64,000 nucleotides of DNA, from the NCBI RefSeq assembly GCF_015330165.1, contig NZ_JADDXT010000002.1, positions 2,941,646 to 3,005,645 on the forward strand. Direction: 5' to 3'. The translations under genes were made by a program, and so were the position numbers. The notes under the pieces were generated by a model that saw only the letters and a program-made list of their open reading frames with translations, did no database searches and was not told where the DNA came from. How positions within the stretch are numbered: the first letter of the stretch is position 1; each line of letters begins with the position of its first letter. Below are positions 36,001-45,900 of the stretch, piece after piece. The DNA is from Zobellia roscoffensis. Its GTDB lineage: Bacteria > Bacteroidota > Bacteroidia > Flavobacteriales > Flavobacteriaceae.

Positions 36001-36563
36001 TAATCCCAAAAAACGGCTTGGGTGCTATAACTACTATCCGCTAAACCGTAGGTATGTGCTTGTTCTTTAAAAGAAGAATTACCTTGATTTATAAATAGAA
36101 GGTTTTTGCGCTTATTTTCTTCAAAATTACCAGAACGACATACATATATATCAAGAAGTCCGTCATGGTTAATATCTACCATTGTGGTTCCTGTAGACCA
36201 TCCATCACTATAGTTGCCTAAGCTTTTGGTAACGTCTTTGAATTTAAGACTATCAAGGTTCATGTATAAGGCATCGCTAACCATATTACCTGAAAAAAAT
36301 ATATCCGGAAGCCCATCATTGTTTAAATCGCCAATTGAAACTCCCCCTCCGTTATAGACATAAAAATAGTCTACCATATTAAATTTATCATTTTCTCTAA
36401 TTTCATTTGAAAAGTTAATATTGGTTCTTTTTATAGTGGCTTGCTCAAATAAGGGAGATGTTGTTTCGTTGTTTTTCTGGTCTAATGTTTTATCCGTGCA
36501 TGAAGAGAATGCCACTAGAATTGCGGAAAGGAAAAGTATATAGGTTGGGACGGCTGTTTTCAT
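33003..36563 (-). CDS. Large FG-GAP/VCBS-repeat lipoprotein with ASPIC/UnbV domain
   Basis: 1186 residues with a lipoprotein signal (MKTAVPTYILFLSAILVAFS followed by SC). I count fourteen FG-GAP-type calcium loops of the form D-x-N/D-x-DGxxD, for example GDLNNDGLPDIF, WDYDKDGDLDMY, GDINNDGFEDFF and SDFDADGNLDVL, enough for two beta-propellers. Between them lies an ASPIC/UnbV domain (GLGTEVRIYQASG, then GYQSSVDKTVHFGLG and VAWPNGKINKI). Such proteins commonly follow SusCD pairs in Bacteroidota and are thought to bind carbohydrate or protein at the cell surface. No catalytic residues are evident. A hairpin separates it from susD upstream. Confidence 0.92.
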   Translation of the reverse strand: MKTAVPTYILFLSAILVAFSSCTDKTLDQKNNETTSPLFEQATIKRTNINFSNEIRENDKFNMVDYFYVYNGGGVSIGDLNNDGLPDIFFSGNMVSDALYMNLDSLKFKDVTKSLGNYSDGWSTGTTMVDINHDGLLDIYVCRSGNFEENKRKNLLFINQGNSSFKEQAHTYGLADSSYSTQAVFWDYDKDGDLDMYLLNHTNTVRDPNSIRPLLSNGEGPANDRLYRNDEDKGNGIKFTEVSKQAGILLDGFGLGVSIADLNDDGWEDIFVTNDFLANDYIYINQQDGTFKEMAKSYLKHVSHFSMGNDIADFNNDGLLDLVTVDMRPEDNFHEKKMSGALNFDLFQKTLSFNYLPQYMRNTLQINRGKSATNKTQYSEIGQLSGVDATDWSWGPLFADFDNDGLKDLFITNGYLRDITDLDFINYTSTLANSKMHDSLDHILKEKAKERPSIQIPNYAFKNSGGFTFENVTKNWGFDRPSLSNGAAYSDLDNDGDLDLVINNINDLATVYENRSNSISENYYLAINLIGDSLNLDGLGTEVRIYQASGSQLKRQSVTRGYQSSVDKTVHFGLGTDPKIDSILVAWPNGKINKILNPKTNQKLTISMNSGSAIIKLPSTENKKIFKDNTNNLKLALSHDETIYYDFNRTYLLPHKLSEQGPGLAVGDINNDGFEDFFMGGGYNHSGRLFFGSKSGTFSNKLLTPNEKEKYEEDTGVLLFDYDNDNDLDLYITSGSNEFHENSKYYQDRLYENDGQGNFKLTEGVLPTLLSSTSCVRAADFDKDGDLDLFVGSRLTPLKYPLPSKSYLLVNEGGKFIDATNKLAPALRKPGMVTDAIWTDYDSDGDFDLIVVGEFMSIEFYENHNGTFSNSSLKTGLTHTAGWWNSINGGDFDNDGDIDYILGNLGLNSKYKATSEEPLSIYASDYDKNGTIDPIITTFNNGKEYPVHSRDDIIKQIPPLKKKFPDYASYAQATINEVLTPQEKSSSYSAKVFEFASSILINNGNGKFDLKPLPEWAQIAPVHGILISDFDADGNLDVLLSGNDHGTEVGIGRYDASKGTYLKGTGKGNFISSLFSDSGLLIDGNARGAAAITINNKQGYIFGSNNGNLKSYLLSDQVNSNETLTIPEKSVMAKIVLDDGKIRMHELYNGSSYLSQSTKSIQLSGREKSVIFSDSKARKTGIYNKP

Positions 36564-36609
36564 AAATAAAAACTTTATACAGGTATATTGTATAATTTAA
36601 TAAAAAATA

Positions 36610-36636
36610 GAAACCTGTCTGTAAAAGACAGGTTTC
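36610..36636 (-). terminator. Intercistronic hairpin between susD and the FG-GAP gene
   Basis: GAAACCTGTCT (36610-36620) pairs perfectly with AGACAGGTTTC (36626-36636), loop 5. On the minus strand a broken T-run (TATTTTTTATT) follows. It may partially terminate or stabilise the susCD message. Confidence 0.75.
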
Positions 36637-36667
36637 AAAACGTAATAATTAAACTAACACAAACTTT

Positions 36668-38257
36668 TTACTGGTACTGCGGATTTTGGGTTACGTTAGG
36701 GTTGCCCAAAACCTCATTAAGTGGAAGAGGTAGTACATAATCTTTGGCGGATAATGTTCTGTCTACACCGTAAGTGTCAATAAATTCCTGAATATAATCT
36801 CCAAGATAGTCAGGAGAGCCTCCAAACGCACTTTTCCTTTTTAATTCAGGATAGACTTCGCACTCCATAGCAAATTCAAGAACCCGTTCTTTTACTATCG
36901 CATCCCTTAAAGTTTCTTTGTTCAATCCCGACAATGGAGCCAATCCTGCTCTTCGTCTTACTTCGTTTATGCCAAAGTAAGGGTCTCCAATACCACTTTC
37001 GTTAGCAGCCTCTGAGTGTCCTAGTAATATGTCTGCCAATCTTAAATAAACAATGTTTTTTTCTGTTAAATTGGCGTTGTCGATACCCATTTCTGTATAT
37101 TTTGCAGACCATCCGTTAGAGAAAATAAGCTCATCCGGGTTATTTGGGTCTGCATCGGCGGCTACCATTCCGCCAAAACGGCTCAGATTGTATGACGCAT
37201 CTGCACTCCATTTAACAACAGGTCTTTCGCCTGCTGTATTTGGTCCGACTCTGGTGGTTGGATATTCTTCAATAAAAGTACCCGAAATTCTTTTGTCGGT
37301 CGGGTCATATTTTTCACGGAACGCTTGAGTTGAATTTAGCCAGTGCCATCCAACACCTCCAAGGTCGTTAGGCAAATCTCCAGGAATAAAATGTTGATGA
37401 TAATTTTGGTTTTCACCTGCGTTGGCTCCGGCTGAAACTTGTGCTTCAAATATTCTTGGGCCGGAATTTTCCCTAGCAGCAGAGAAAGTATCGGCAAAAT
37501 TATCAAACAAAGTAAGGCCACTCTCATTAATAACTGTTTCGGATGTTGTTAGGGCTTGTTCCCATTTTTCATCCTGTAAGTACGCCTTGACCAGCAAGGC
37601 TAGAGCGGCCCATTTCGTAGCACGTCCTAGGTTTTCTGAATCATGGGACTCAGGTAAAATGTTTGCTGCCATGGTCAAATCTGATTGTATTAAATCCAAA
37701 GCCACTCTTTTTCCATTTTCGTTAGAAGGCAAATCCTGGTCACTTTCGGTCCTTGTTGTTGTTACTGGAATATTATCAAAATATCGTACCAAATTGAAGT
37801 AGTAAAACGCTCTTAAAAATTGAGCTTCGGCCTTTACTCTATCCACTAGGGCAATATTGGGAACACCCTCTTCTTTTAGCTCGTCCGCTTTCTGAATAAC
37901 GGCATTGGCCCGGTTTATGTTTTCGTAGGAAATTCTCCAATACGCTTCTATATACTCGTCATCCGGGGATACATTCCCGTTTTGATAATTTAGGGGCCCT
38001 TTTTCCCAGCCTACCTGATACCCTGCCAAACATTCAAATACAAATCTGTTGTAATAGTGATTGGTCCAGTCTTGGCCGTACCCGATACCATCATAGACGG
38101 CGTTTACTCCTAATTCTAGTTGTTCAGCAGTTGCAAAGAAATTTTCTTGTGTTGTAAAGTCGGGATTCTCCTCTAAATCCGTACAGCCTATTAAATTTAT
38201 AGCAATGGTCAGGAGTAGGATAAAACTCCATGGAATTGCATTTTTGTGCTTTTTCAT
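36668..38257 (-). CDS. SusD/RagB-family surface glycan-binding lipoprotein
   Basis: 529 residues with a lipoprotein signal (SFILLLTIAINLIGC). SusD features: FATAEQLELGVNAVYDGI at the N-terminus, the TPR-type helix VKAEAQFLRAFYYFNLVRYF, RLADILLGHSEAANE, INEVRRRAGLAPL, and the C-terminal LPLPLNEVLGNPNVTQNPQY. SusD lids the SusC porin and captures the glycan at the surface. It starts 17 bases after susC, the standard order. The ligand cannot be read from the sequence. Because the following genes are cytochrome and FG-GAP proteins rather than ordinary glycosidases, the substrate may be unusual. Confidence 0.96.
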   Translation of the reverse strand: MKKHKNAIPWSFILLLTIAINLIGCTDLEENPDFTTQENFFATAEQLELGVNAVYDGIGYGQDWTNHYYNRFVFECLAGYQVGWEKGPLNYQNGNVSPDDEYIEAYWRISYENINRANAVIQKADELKEEGVPNIALVDRVKAEAQFLRAFYYFNLVRYFDNIPVTTTRTESDQDLPSNENGKRVALDLIQSDLTMAANILPESHDSENLGRATKWAALALLVKAYLQDEKWEQALTTSETVINESGLTLFDNFADTFSAARENSGPRIFEAQVSAGANAGENQNYHQHFIPGDLPNDLGGVGWHWLNSTQAFREKYDPTDKRISGTFIEEYPTTRVGPNTAGERPVVKWSADASYNLSRFGGMVAADADPNNPDELIFSNGWSAKYTEMGIDNANLTEKNIVYLRLADILLGHSEAANESGIGDPYFGINEVRRRAGLAPLSGLNKETLRDAIVKERVLEFAMECEVYPELKRKSAFGGSPDYLGDYIQEFIDTYGVDRTLSAKDYVLPLPLNEVLGNPNVTQNPQYQ

Positions 38258-38274
38258 ATTTGGTGTTTTTTATA

Positions 38275-41200
38275 TTAAAATTCTAGATTTACTCCCAAAG
38301 TCAAAGTTCTTGATCGTGGGTAAGCGTCATAGTCATCTCCTCTATTTAAGTTGTTCTGACCTCTATTGTTCACTTCTGGGTCAAAGCCAGTATAATCTGT
38401 AATTGTGAATAAATTTTGACCACTTACATAAATTCTTGCTTTTGATATGAGATCGTTAAATTGTGGAAGTGTATACCCTAACGATATATTTTGAAGTCTA
38501 ATGAAGGATCCGTCTTCAATAAAGTAATCTGAATCTCTGTAAGAATTGGCAAAGTCTCTGTTGCCATCTATCACAGGTCTTGAAGCACCGGTATTGGTTG
38601 GTGTCCAAGAATCTGTAAGAATTGTGCTTATTTGATTTATTTTCTGAACACCATCTCCTAGTTCGGAAGCTTGCAAGTTTCTTACATCAAATCCTTGTGA
38701 ACCTCTGAAAAATAATCCCATATCAAAATTCTTATAGGTAAATGTTGAATTCAATCCCCAAGTGAAATCAGGATTTGGGTCACCTATAATCACATAGTCA
38801 TCTGGAGTAATTTCACCATCACCGTTTACGTCCCTATATTGTGGGTAACCCGGTTTGTCTCCTGATCTTGAAGGGTTGTTGGCTATTTCATCTTCTGATT
38901 GAAAAATACCCACATAATCATATCCTCTCCAAACACCTATTGGGTTGCCGGCTTCTACCCAGCTACCTTCTACACCAAGATGGCCACTTGTGGAGCCAGA
39001 GAAGAAAGGAGTACTATCACCCAAATCTGTAAGCTCGTTTTTAAGAATTGAAAGGTTACCTGCAACATTCCATTTAAAATCTTCTCCATTTACGATATAA
39101 CCATCCAATCCAATTTCAAATCCGGTATTTTCTAGTGATCCCGAGTTTTTAAGGATAGATTGGAATCCAAGGCTACTTGGTATTGAAACAAACAGTAATA
39201 GGTCTTCAGTTCTATTGCTAAAATAATCTAATGTTAAGTTCATACGGCTATTAAAGAAAGAAGCGTCAATACCAATGTTTCTCATTGTTGTTGACTCCCA
39301 TTTCAAATCGGCGTTGCTTAATCTGTCGTCAGCAAGACCCAAAACCAAACTACCGTTAACTACATAATTAAATTCGCTAAGGTTTGCCAAAGAATTGTAA
39401 ACTGGTATTTCCGAGTTACCAGTTAATCCCCAACTTGCTCTAAGTTTAAAGTTGTTCATTACCTCTGAAATTCCTTTATCAGCAAAGAAATTTTCATTTG
39501 ATAAATTCCACCCTAAAGCTACGGAAGGAAAATTTGCCCACTTGTTCTCAGTTCCAAATCTTGAAGAACCATCTCTTCTAAACGTAACCGTTGCCAAATA
39601 TCTACTGTCAAAATTATAATTGATTCTACCTAAAACAGATTCTAATAACCACTCTCTTCTGTTGGAAGTTGGGGTTATGATATCTGGTCCTCCTTGTAAA
39701 GTGGCTTGGTCTACAGAGGCAGCTGTAATACCGCGTGTGGTGCTGCTGAAGAAATTATTCACTTCTTTTTGGTAGGTGTAACCTGCAACGGCATCTACAA
39801 AATGTTTTCCAAATTGGTTGTTGTAGGTAAGTAAGTTTTCGTTTAAGATATTCCCGGAATTTCTGTTGGCCAGCGTTAATTCGCCAGCATTGTCCCTACC
39901 TATTCTAGTGTTTACAGATGGAAAAAAACTTGTTCTATTTATGTTTAAGATATCAGCTCCTATACTTGTTTTGGCTTTTAAGTGTTCTGTTAGGTTAAAG
40001 GTAAATGTGGTATTTCCCAAAACTCTATTGGTGATATCCTTATCGGTTGCAAATTCAAGCTCTTGTAGAGGATTTATTGAAAATCTACCATCGTAAGATG
40101 CTAAAGCATAGGTGCCATCTTCATTAAATACCGGTACCGTTGGATCCAGACCCAATGCAGTAATAATAATACCTCCAGGTCCTCCTTGATCCGTAGGAGC
40201 ATTATTAGAGACCGTTCTATTGTAAGACCAGCTAGAACTTACATTAAGAAAGTTGTTAAAAACAGAATTATCAACGTTTAGTCGAATACCGTATCTCTGG
40301 AAATCTGTCATTTTAATTATACCCTTATTGTCATGATAATTTCCTGTTATCGCATATCTATTTTCTTTATTTCCACCTGAAAATGTAAGTTGATGATTTT
40401 GAACAGAACCTACCCTTGTTACTTCGTCTAACCAGTTTGTTCCTTTGCCAAAAGCACTTACCTGATCTTGCGAGTAAATAGGTGCACCGCCTTGGCTAGT
40501 TTCCAACGTGTTCAAATAGGTGGCAAACTCTGAACCGGTCAATACGTTTATCGGATTGGTAATGGTTTGGGTTGAGTATGACCCATCATAACTGATTTTT
40601 GCCTTTCCCGCCTTACCTCTTTTGGTAGTAATCAATACAACACCATTGGACCCTCTTGACCCATAGATGGAGGTGGCAGAAGCATCTTTGAGGACTTCAA
40701 TAGATTCTATATCGTTTGGATTTATAGAGGCAAGAATATTGGTGGCCTGTCTAGCACCACCAGCACTATAGGCGCTATTGTCCGGATATATTGGAAATCC
40801 GTCAACAACATATAACGGTTCGCTACCGCTGTTAATTGAATTTGAACCTCTAATACGAACTGAAACACCACCGCCTGGAGCTGCAGATGTTTGGGTTACT
40901 TGAACCCCGGGAGCTCTTGCCTGTATGGCTTGGTCCACTGACGTAACTGGCAATTCCTTAAAAGCGTCTCCGTCAATGGAGGATACAGACCCTGTTAAGT
41001 CGCTCTTTTTTACAGTACCGTACCCCACTATGACTACTTCGTCAAGTGCTTGGCTTTCAGGATCCATTGTCACATTAATCGTGGTGCGGCCATCAATTGC
41101 AACGCTTTGTGTAGCAAAGCCCAATGATGAGAATTCTAACGAGGTAATTTCGCTTGGTACAGATAATTCATAATTACCATCAAAATCAGTTATGACCCCT

Positions 41201-41364
41201 TGGGTTCCCGCAATGACATTGACTCCTGGTAAAGGAGAATTAGTTTCCCCATCGGTTACCGTGCCATTAATAGTTGTTTGTGCAGTTAGTGTTAGGCTAC
41301 CCCATAATAGAGAAATTCCTAAAGCTAATAGTTTGAGTTGATTTGTTGAGAATGTTAGCTTCAT
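38275..41364 (-). CDS. SusC/RagA-family TonB-linked outer membrane transporter
   Basis: 1029 residues: Sec signal (LALGISLLWGSLTLTAQ), carboxypeptidase-regulatory-like domain (INGTVTDGETNSPLPGVNVI, DFDGNYELS), TonB-box/plug (LDEVVIVGYGTVKKSDLTGS, VRIRGSNSINSGSEPLYVVDG, then IEVLKDASATSIYGSRGSNG) and a beta-barrel ending in TLTLGVNLEF with a terminal aromatic residue. It imports oligosaccharides with its SusD partner using TonB energy. It is the first gene of the apparent seven-gene minus-strand operon, with 239 bases to the AraC gene upstream. It is complete. It is clearly different in sequence from the second SusC at 42,932. Confidence 0.97.
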   Translation of the reverse strand: MKLTFSTNQLKLLALGISLLWGSLTLTAQTTINGTVTDGETNSPLPGVNVIAGTQGVITDFDGNYELSVPSEITSLEFSSLGFATQSVAIDGRTTINVTMDPESQALDEVVIVGYGTVKKSDLTGSVSSIDGDAFKELPVTSVDQAIQARAPGVQVTQTSAAPGGGVSVRIRGSNSINSGSEPLYVVDGFPIYPDNSAYSAGGARQATNILASINPNDIESIEVLKDASATSIYGSRGSNGVVLITTKRGKAGKAKISYDGSYSTQTITNPINVLTGSEFATYLNTLETSQGGAPIYSQDQVSAFGKGTNWLDEVTRVGSVQNHQLTFSGGNKENRYAITGNYHDNKGIIKMTDFQRYGIRLNVDNSVFNNFLNVSSSWSYNRTVSNNAPTDQGGPGGIIITALGLDPTVPVFNEDGTYALASYDGRFSINPLQELEFATDKDITNRVLGNTTFTFNLTEHLKAKTSIGADILNINRTSFFPSVNTRIGRDNAGELTLANRNSGNILNENLLTYNNQFGKHFVDAVAGYTYQKEVNNFFSSTTRGITAASVDQATLQGGPDIITPTSNRREWLLESVLGRINYNFDSRYLATVTFRRDGSSRFGTENKWANFPSVALGWNLSNENFFADKGISEVMNNFKLRASWGLTGNSEIPVYNSLANLSEFNYVVNGSLVLGLADDRLSNADLKWESTTMRNIGIDASFFNSRMNLTLDYFSNRTEDLLLFVSIPSSLGFQSILKNSGSLENTGFEIGLDGYIVNGEDFKWNVAGNLSILKNELTDLGDSTPFFSGSTSGHLGVEGSWVEAGNPIGVWRGYDYVGIFQSEDEIANNPSRSGDKPGYPQYRDVNGDGEITPDDYVIIGDPNPDFTWGLNSTFTYKNFDMGLFFRGSQGFDVRNLQASELGDGVQKINQISTILTDSWTPTNTGASRPVIDGNRDFANSYRDSDYFIEDGSFIRLQNISLGYTLPQFNDLISKARIYVSGQNLFTITDYTGFDPEVNNRGQNNLNRGDDYDAYPRSRTLTLGVNLEF

Positions 41365-41603
41365 AGTATTGTTAATTGATTTTTAGTTAAGGATTTTTTG
41401 AAAATTAATAATTCGCATAAAAATCTTAACACAATATTATGAATATATTTAGCTTAGGTAAATGGACGATTTTTGTTAAAACATGGATTTTTTAATTTAG
41501 AAATGACAAAACTATAGAAATATCCCGTTTGTTTTGTCTAATCAATAAAATAAAGGTTAAAAACTTTGTTATGTTCTGGCCGATTAAGGAGGAAATTCTG
41601 AGC

Positions 41604-42485
41604 TTAGAATTCTTGTTGTGTTTTTCTGTACTCTTTGGGTGAAACACCAAAATTTTTTTTAAAGGTCCTAGAAAAATAAAGAGGGTCTTGTATGCCTACC
41701 TTATAACTGATTTCTTTAATGCTCAAATCTGTATATTTTAAATATTCACAAGCCTTTTGTATTTTCTTCAGATTGAAAAAATGAATCAAGGAATAGCCAG
41801 TTCTTTTTTTAAATAAGTTAAAAAGGTAAGAAGGTGAACAATTAAATTGTTTGGCAATTTCATTGGACTTAAATGTCTTGTCTAAGTTGGACATTAAAAA
41901 ATCAATTACGGAATTTATCATATTCGTATGAGAGGTAGACTCCGTAGCTATTCCTTTAGAGGTATATACAAAGGAGCTAATAAAGTTTAATCCTAATATA
42001 TTGGCATACTCTAGTTTCGGGACCGTGTATTCACTCTTGTACATATGGAATATTTCATTGAACAAGTTTATTTTGGAACGTTCAAAAGCAATACTGCCAT
42101 TGTTGCTTCGGTGTTCCATATAGCGCTTGTAAAGATTGTCTGTTAAGTTCCCGCCAAAATGCATCCAATAGATACTCCAGGGGTCATTTTTGTCTGAGTT
42201 GTACTCATGTGGAGTGTTTCTATGGATAACATGATATGTATTTGGGAGTACACGAATAAGCTGACCATCTACTTTTAAATTGCCCTTACCCTCAATACAA
42301 TATATGAAGATATACTCCTTAATTCCTTTTTTTCTAGACCTGTAATGATGTTGGGCGTTAGGGTAGAAACCTATGTCCGTTATATAAAAAGATTCACAAA
42401 TGGTATGGAGTTCTTTTCTTATTGAATCGGGAAGAACAATCATTTTTTGCCCTAAAAAACCCTCTTTAATCTTAGATTTTTCCAT
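41604..42485 (-). CDS. AraC-family transcriptional regulator
   Basis: 293 residues. The N-terminal cupin sensor (about 45-120) shows EYIFIYCIEGKGNLKVDG and HVIHRNTPHEYNSDKNDPWS followed by IYWMHFGG, the AraC_binding pattern for sugar ligands. The C-terminal pair of helix-turn-helix motifs (about 190-290) shows SNEIAKQFNCSPSYLFNLFK and then LSIKEISYKVGIQDPLYFSR with FGVSPKEYRK. It lies between two SusCD loci: same strand as the left operon, divergent from the right locus. The likely job is sugar-responsive activation of one or both. Its ATG overlaps the stop of a 66-codon ORF (TAATG). Confidence 0.94.
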   Translation of the reverse strand: MEKSKIKEGFLGQKMIVLPDSIRKELHTICESFYITDIGFYPNAQHHYRSRKKGIKEYIFIYCIEGKGNLKVDGQLIRVLPNTYHVIHRNTPHEYNSDKNDPWSIYWMHFGGNLTDNLYKRYMEHRSNNGSIAFERSKINLFNEIFHMYKSEYTVPKLEYANILGLNFISSFVYTSKGIATESTSHTNMINSVIDFLMSNLDKTFKSNEIAKQFNCSPSYLFNLFKKRTGYSLIHFFNLKKIQKACEYLKYTDLSIKEISYKVGIQDPLYFSRTFKKNFGVSPKEYRKTQQEF

Positions 42486-42685
42486 TAGAATTTAGCATTG
42501 TTTTTTAGTATAAGGTACATGGATTGGTCTGGTTTTAAAATTGATTCAATTAAGAAAGATGAATCTAAATCTTCGCAAATGGAAAATGAAACTGGTTTTA
42601 TTGGTACAATACTTCTATTTTCTATCACTTTGTTGTTTTTATAAAATCCTATCGTCATAATATTTAAAAGTCCATGTTTTTGCAT
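42485..42685 (-). CDS. Possible 66-aa ORF coupled to the AraC gene
   Basis: Begins MQKHGLLNIMTIGFYKN and ends IESILKPDQSMYLILKNNAK. No family recognised, no signal peptide or membrane segment. Its stop overlaps the AraC start as TAATG, which would give translational coupling; that overlap and the open frame are the only support. It may equally be untranslated leader of the AraC message. Confidence 0.3.
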   Translation of the reverse strand: MQKHGLLNIMTIGFYKNNKVIENRSIVPIKPVSFSICEDLDSSFLIESILKPDQSMYLILKNNAKF

Positions 42686-42741
42686 AAAATCTCCATTTTT
42701 GATTATTCAAATTTAGATAATTTAGCAAAATGATAACTTCA

Positions 42742-42796
42742 ATTTATTAAAAACTTAATAAATAATCAAATTGTTTGAACTTATTTTAAAAATAAG
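42742..42796. promoter_or_regulatory. Two AT-rich inverted repeats between AraC and susC
   Basis: ATTTATTAA-4-TTAATAAAT (42742-42763) and CTTATTTT-1-AAAATAAG (42780-42796) lie in the divergent gap and could be regulator sites. Both are AT-rich, so chance is a real alternative. Confidence 0.3.
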
Positions 42797-42931
42797 TGTA
42801 CTTGTGTCACTTTATTTTAATTTGCTTTTTTTAGTGTAATAGTCCATGGTTTGGATTTTTTTGATTGAATAAGGTAGTTGGAGATGGGTTTTAATACCGA
42901 AGTATATAATGTAACCATAAAACCAAAATCT

Positions 42932-45900
42932 ATGAAAAACTTAAAACGCATATTTCCAATTGAATTTTGGAAAGCACTTGGTAGGGGTTATCCTCTGCTC
43001 GGAGTGTTTTTATTGAATACGTTTGTGTGCGGAGCCTATAGTGGAAATTCAACAATTTATACTACAAAGATGTTGGAAAGTATAGAGCAGTCCATTGTAA
43101 AAGGTACGGTTGTAGATGAAGATGGTGTTCCATTATCGGGTGCAAATGTGTTGGTAAAAGGTACCACACGTGGCGTGGTAGCGGATTTTGACGGTAATTT
43201 TTCAATAGAAGCGACCGTAGGTGACATTCTTGAAATTTCTTATATTGGAATGAAAACAGCTACCGTAACTTTGGATAGTGCCGAAAATGTTACAGTTACA
43301 TTACTGAGCGATGCGGCATTCTTGGATGAAGTAGTAGTTGTGGCCTATGGTGTACAGAAAAAAGAGAGCGTTACAGGTTCTATTTCCAGTGTAAAGGTGG
43401 ATAATATTACCCAAGTTCCAGCAACAAATGTGAAAAATTTGTTGATCGGTCAAGCGGCAGGGTTGATTACTAATCAAAATCCGGGGTTGCCCGGTCAGGA
43501 TAATGCCGCTTTCAGTATTAGGGGGTTTGGTGACCCTCTGGTTATAGTTGATGGTGTAGAGTCTTATTTGGATAGGTTGGACCCTAATGATATAGAGACG
43601 ATATCAATTTTGAAAGATGCGTCTGCGGCAATTTATGGAGCAAGAGCCGGTAATGGGGTGATTTTGGTAACGACAAAAAGCGGTAAATCTGGAAAAACCA
43701 AAATCAACTATCATGGCTGGTACGGAACACAGAACCGGTTAACTTTTCCTGAAATATCTGGCGCAGAGGGGTTTGTTAGTTTAGGTAGGGATGCCATTTT
43801 TAATGCTCAATATAATCCCGAAACCCCTGAGGCGGTCATAGATTATGGTAGCTTGTTTACTGAGGAGAAATTGGCCGAGATAAGGTCAGGTGAACAAAAA
43901 AGTTATAGTTGGGTAGATGCTTTGCTAAGAAATGGGGGGGCTCAAATAGCTCAACATAACTTGAGTGCCTCGGGTGGTTCGGAAAATGTACAATATTACA
44001 CGTCACTAGGGTTGCAAAATCAAACAAGTATATTTAATGGAGACTATGATTACAAGAAAATTAGTATAACCAATAATATAAATGCCAATCTTACTCCTGA
44101 TTTAAGTTTAAGTTTCAATAGTTCCTATATAGATGAATCAAGGGATTATGCGGCAATAGGTTTAAACGATGTTTGGAATGACCTTAGAACGGCACAACCT
44201 CTGTATAATCCGTTTTTGCCTGATCCGGATAGAGCACCATATTCAGGGTTTTCACAAAGGTCTCCAGTAGCTAGAACACAGCAGAAATTTGCAGGTTATG
44301 AAAGGACCGATCTAGAAACTTTAGCTGCGGCTTTGGATATTAAATATAATTTCCCTTTTGTTCCAGGGTTAAGTATTGGGGTCAAAAACAACATTAGGTT
44401 TCGTTTAATAACGCAGGATAGATTACGACAGCCTTATGATGTGTGGTCTTTTGATCCTAGTGCAGTTTCTGCTGATAATGATGGGTATACAAAAGAGGCT
44501 ACAATTTCTGTAAATGACTTTTATAAATATATTGGTGGAGCCAATTTTAATGATGATCCTAAAAGAAGAATACTGTCCCGTGCTTATCTAAACTATAGTA
44601 AAGATATTTCTAAGCATACGATTGGGGCACTCGCATTCGCAGAAAAAGAAGATAATCTTTATGAACGGTTGACTGTCTTGAGAAGGGATCTTCTGTCCTC
44701 TGATGTTCCACAGGTAAGTGCAGGAGATGATAACCTTACCACTACAGGTGGATTGGGTGTGCCGTTAAGTTATACTAGGCAAAGTGTTGCAGGTAGACTT
44801 AATTATTCTTACGACGGCAAATATTTGTTGGAAGGTACGTTTAGAGCGGACGGAAGTTCAAAATTTGGTCCGGATGTGCGATGGGGATACTTTCCGTCCC
44901 TATCACTTGGGTGGAATATTGCCAAGGAAAATTTCTTGCAGAATAGCGAAACTATAAAGGAACTAAAATTAAGGTTGTCTTATAGCGAGACCGGTATAGA
45001 TAGTAATATCGGAAATACGGCTTTTGAGTTTTTAACAGGGTTTTCAGAAACAGGTCAAGTGTATTACTTGGATGAAAACACTCCTACGCCCACTATTAGA
45101 ACAGAGGGTATAGCCAATCAATTAGTTACATGGGAGGAAACAACAATGTATAATATTGGTTTGGATCTAAGTTTGTTCGGAGGTAAACTTTATGCAAATA
45201 TAGATGCTTTTTACCGTCTTCGTGAAGGCTTGTTGAGGTTGCCAATAGAAGGTTTGCCAACAACTTTTGGCGCAAACTTACCTGCAACGAACTTAGATAC
45301 AAGAAATAATCGTGGTTTTGAAGCCTTAGTGGGGTACAGAAATAATTGGGAAGATTTTGGAGTAAATATTGCCGGTACTTTTACGTTGGCGCGTGAACGT
45401 TATGGAGATTATCAAGAAAATATAGACTTTGCGAACCCTACGCAGGTAAGGTTGGATAAACGATCTGGACGGTATGTTAACACAACATTTGGATATCAAA
45501 CGGACGGTTTATTCAACACTCAGCAAGAAGTAGATGAATACTTGAATCAGTTTACTATTGAGGATTTAAATGGATCTCCCAAGCCTGGAGACATAAGATA
45601 TATTGATAGAAATGGAGATAATATTTTGAATAGGGATGATCAATACGAAATAGGTTTCGGAAATATACCTGAAATGCTTTTTTCCTTGAACTCTAATTTT
45701 TCCTATAAGAATTTTTCTTTAGGCATGTTGTGGCAAGGTGCTTCTAAATTTAATGTATTGATAACCGCGGGAGCAAGAAATCCATTTAATAATGAAACTG
45801 TACCATATACCCTTCATGAAAAATATAGTTGGAGGCAAGACCCTTCTAACCCAGGAGTAGGGGCCAACCCCAATGCGCAGCTACCGGCTTTTGAGAGAAA

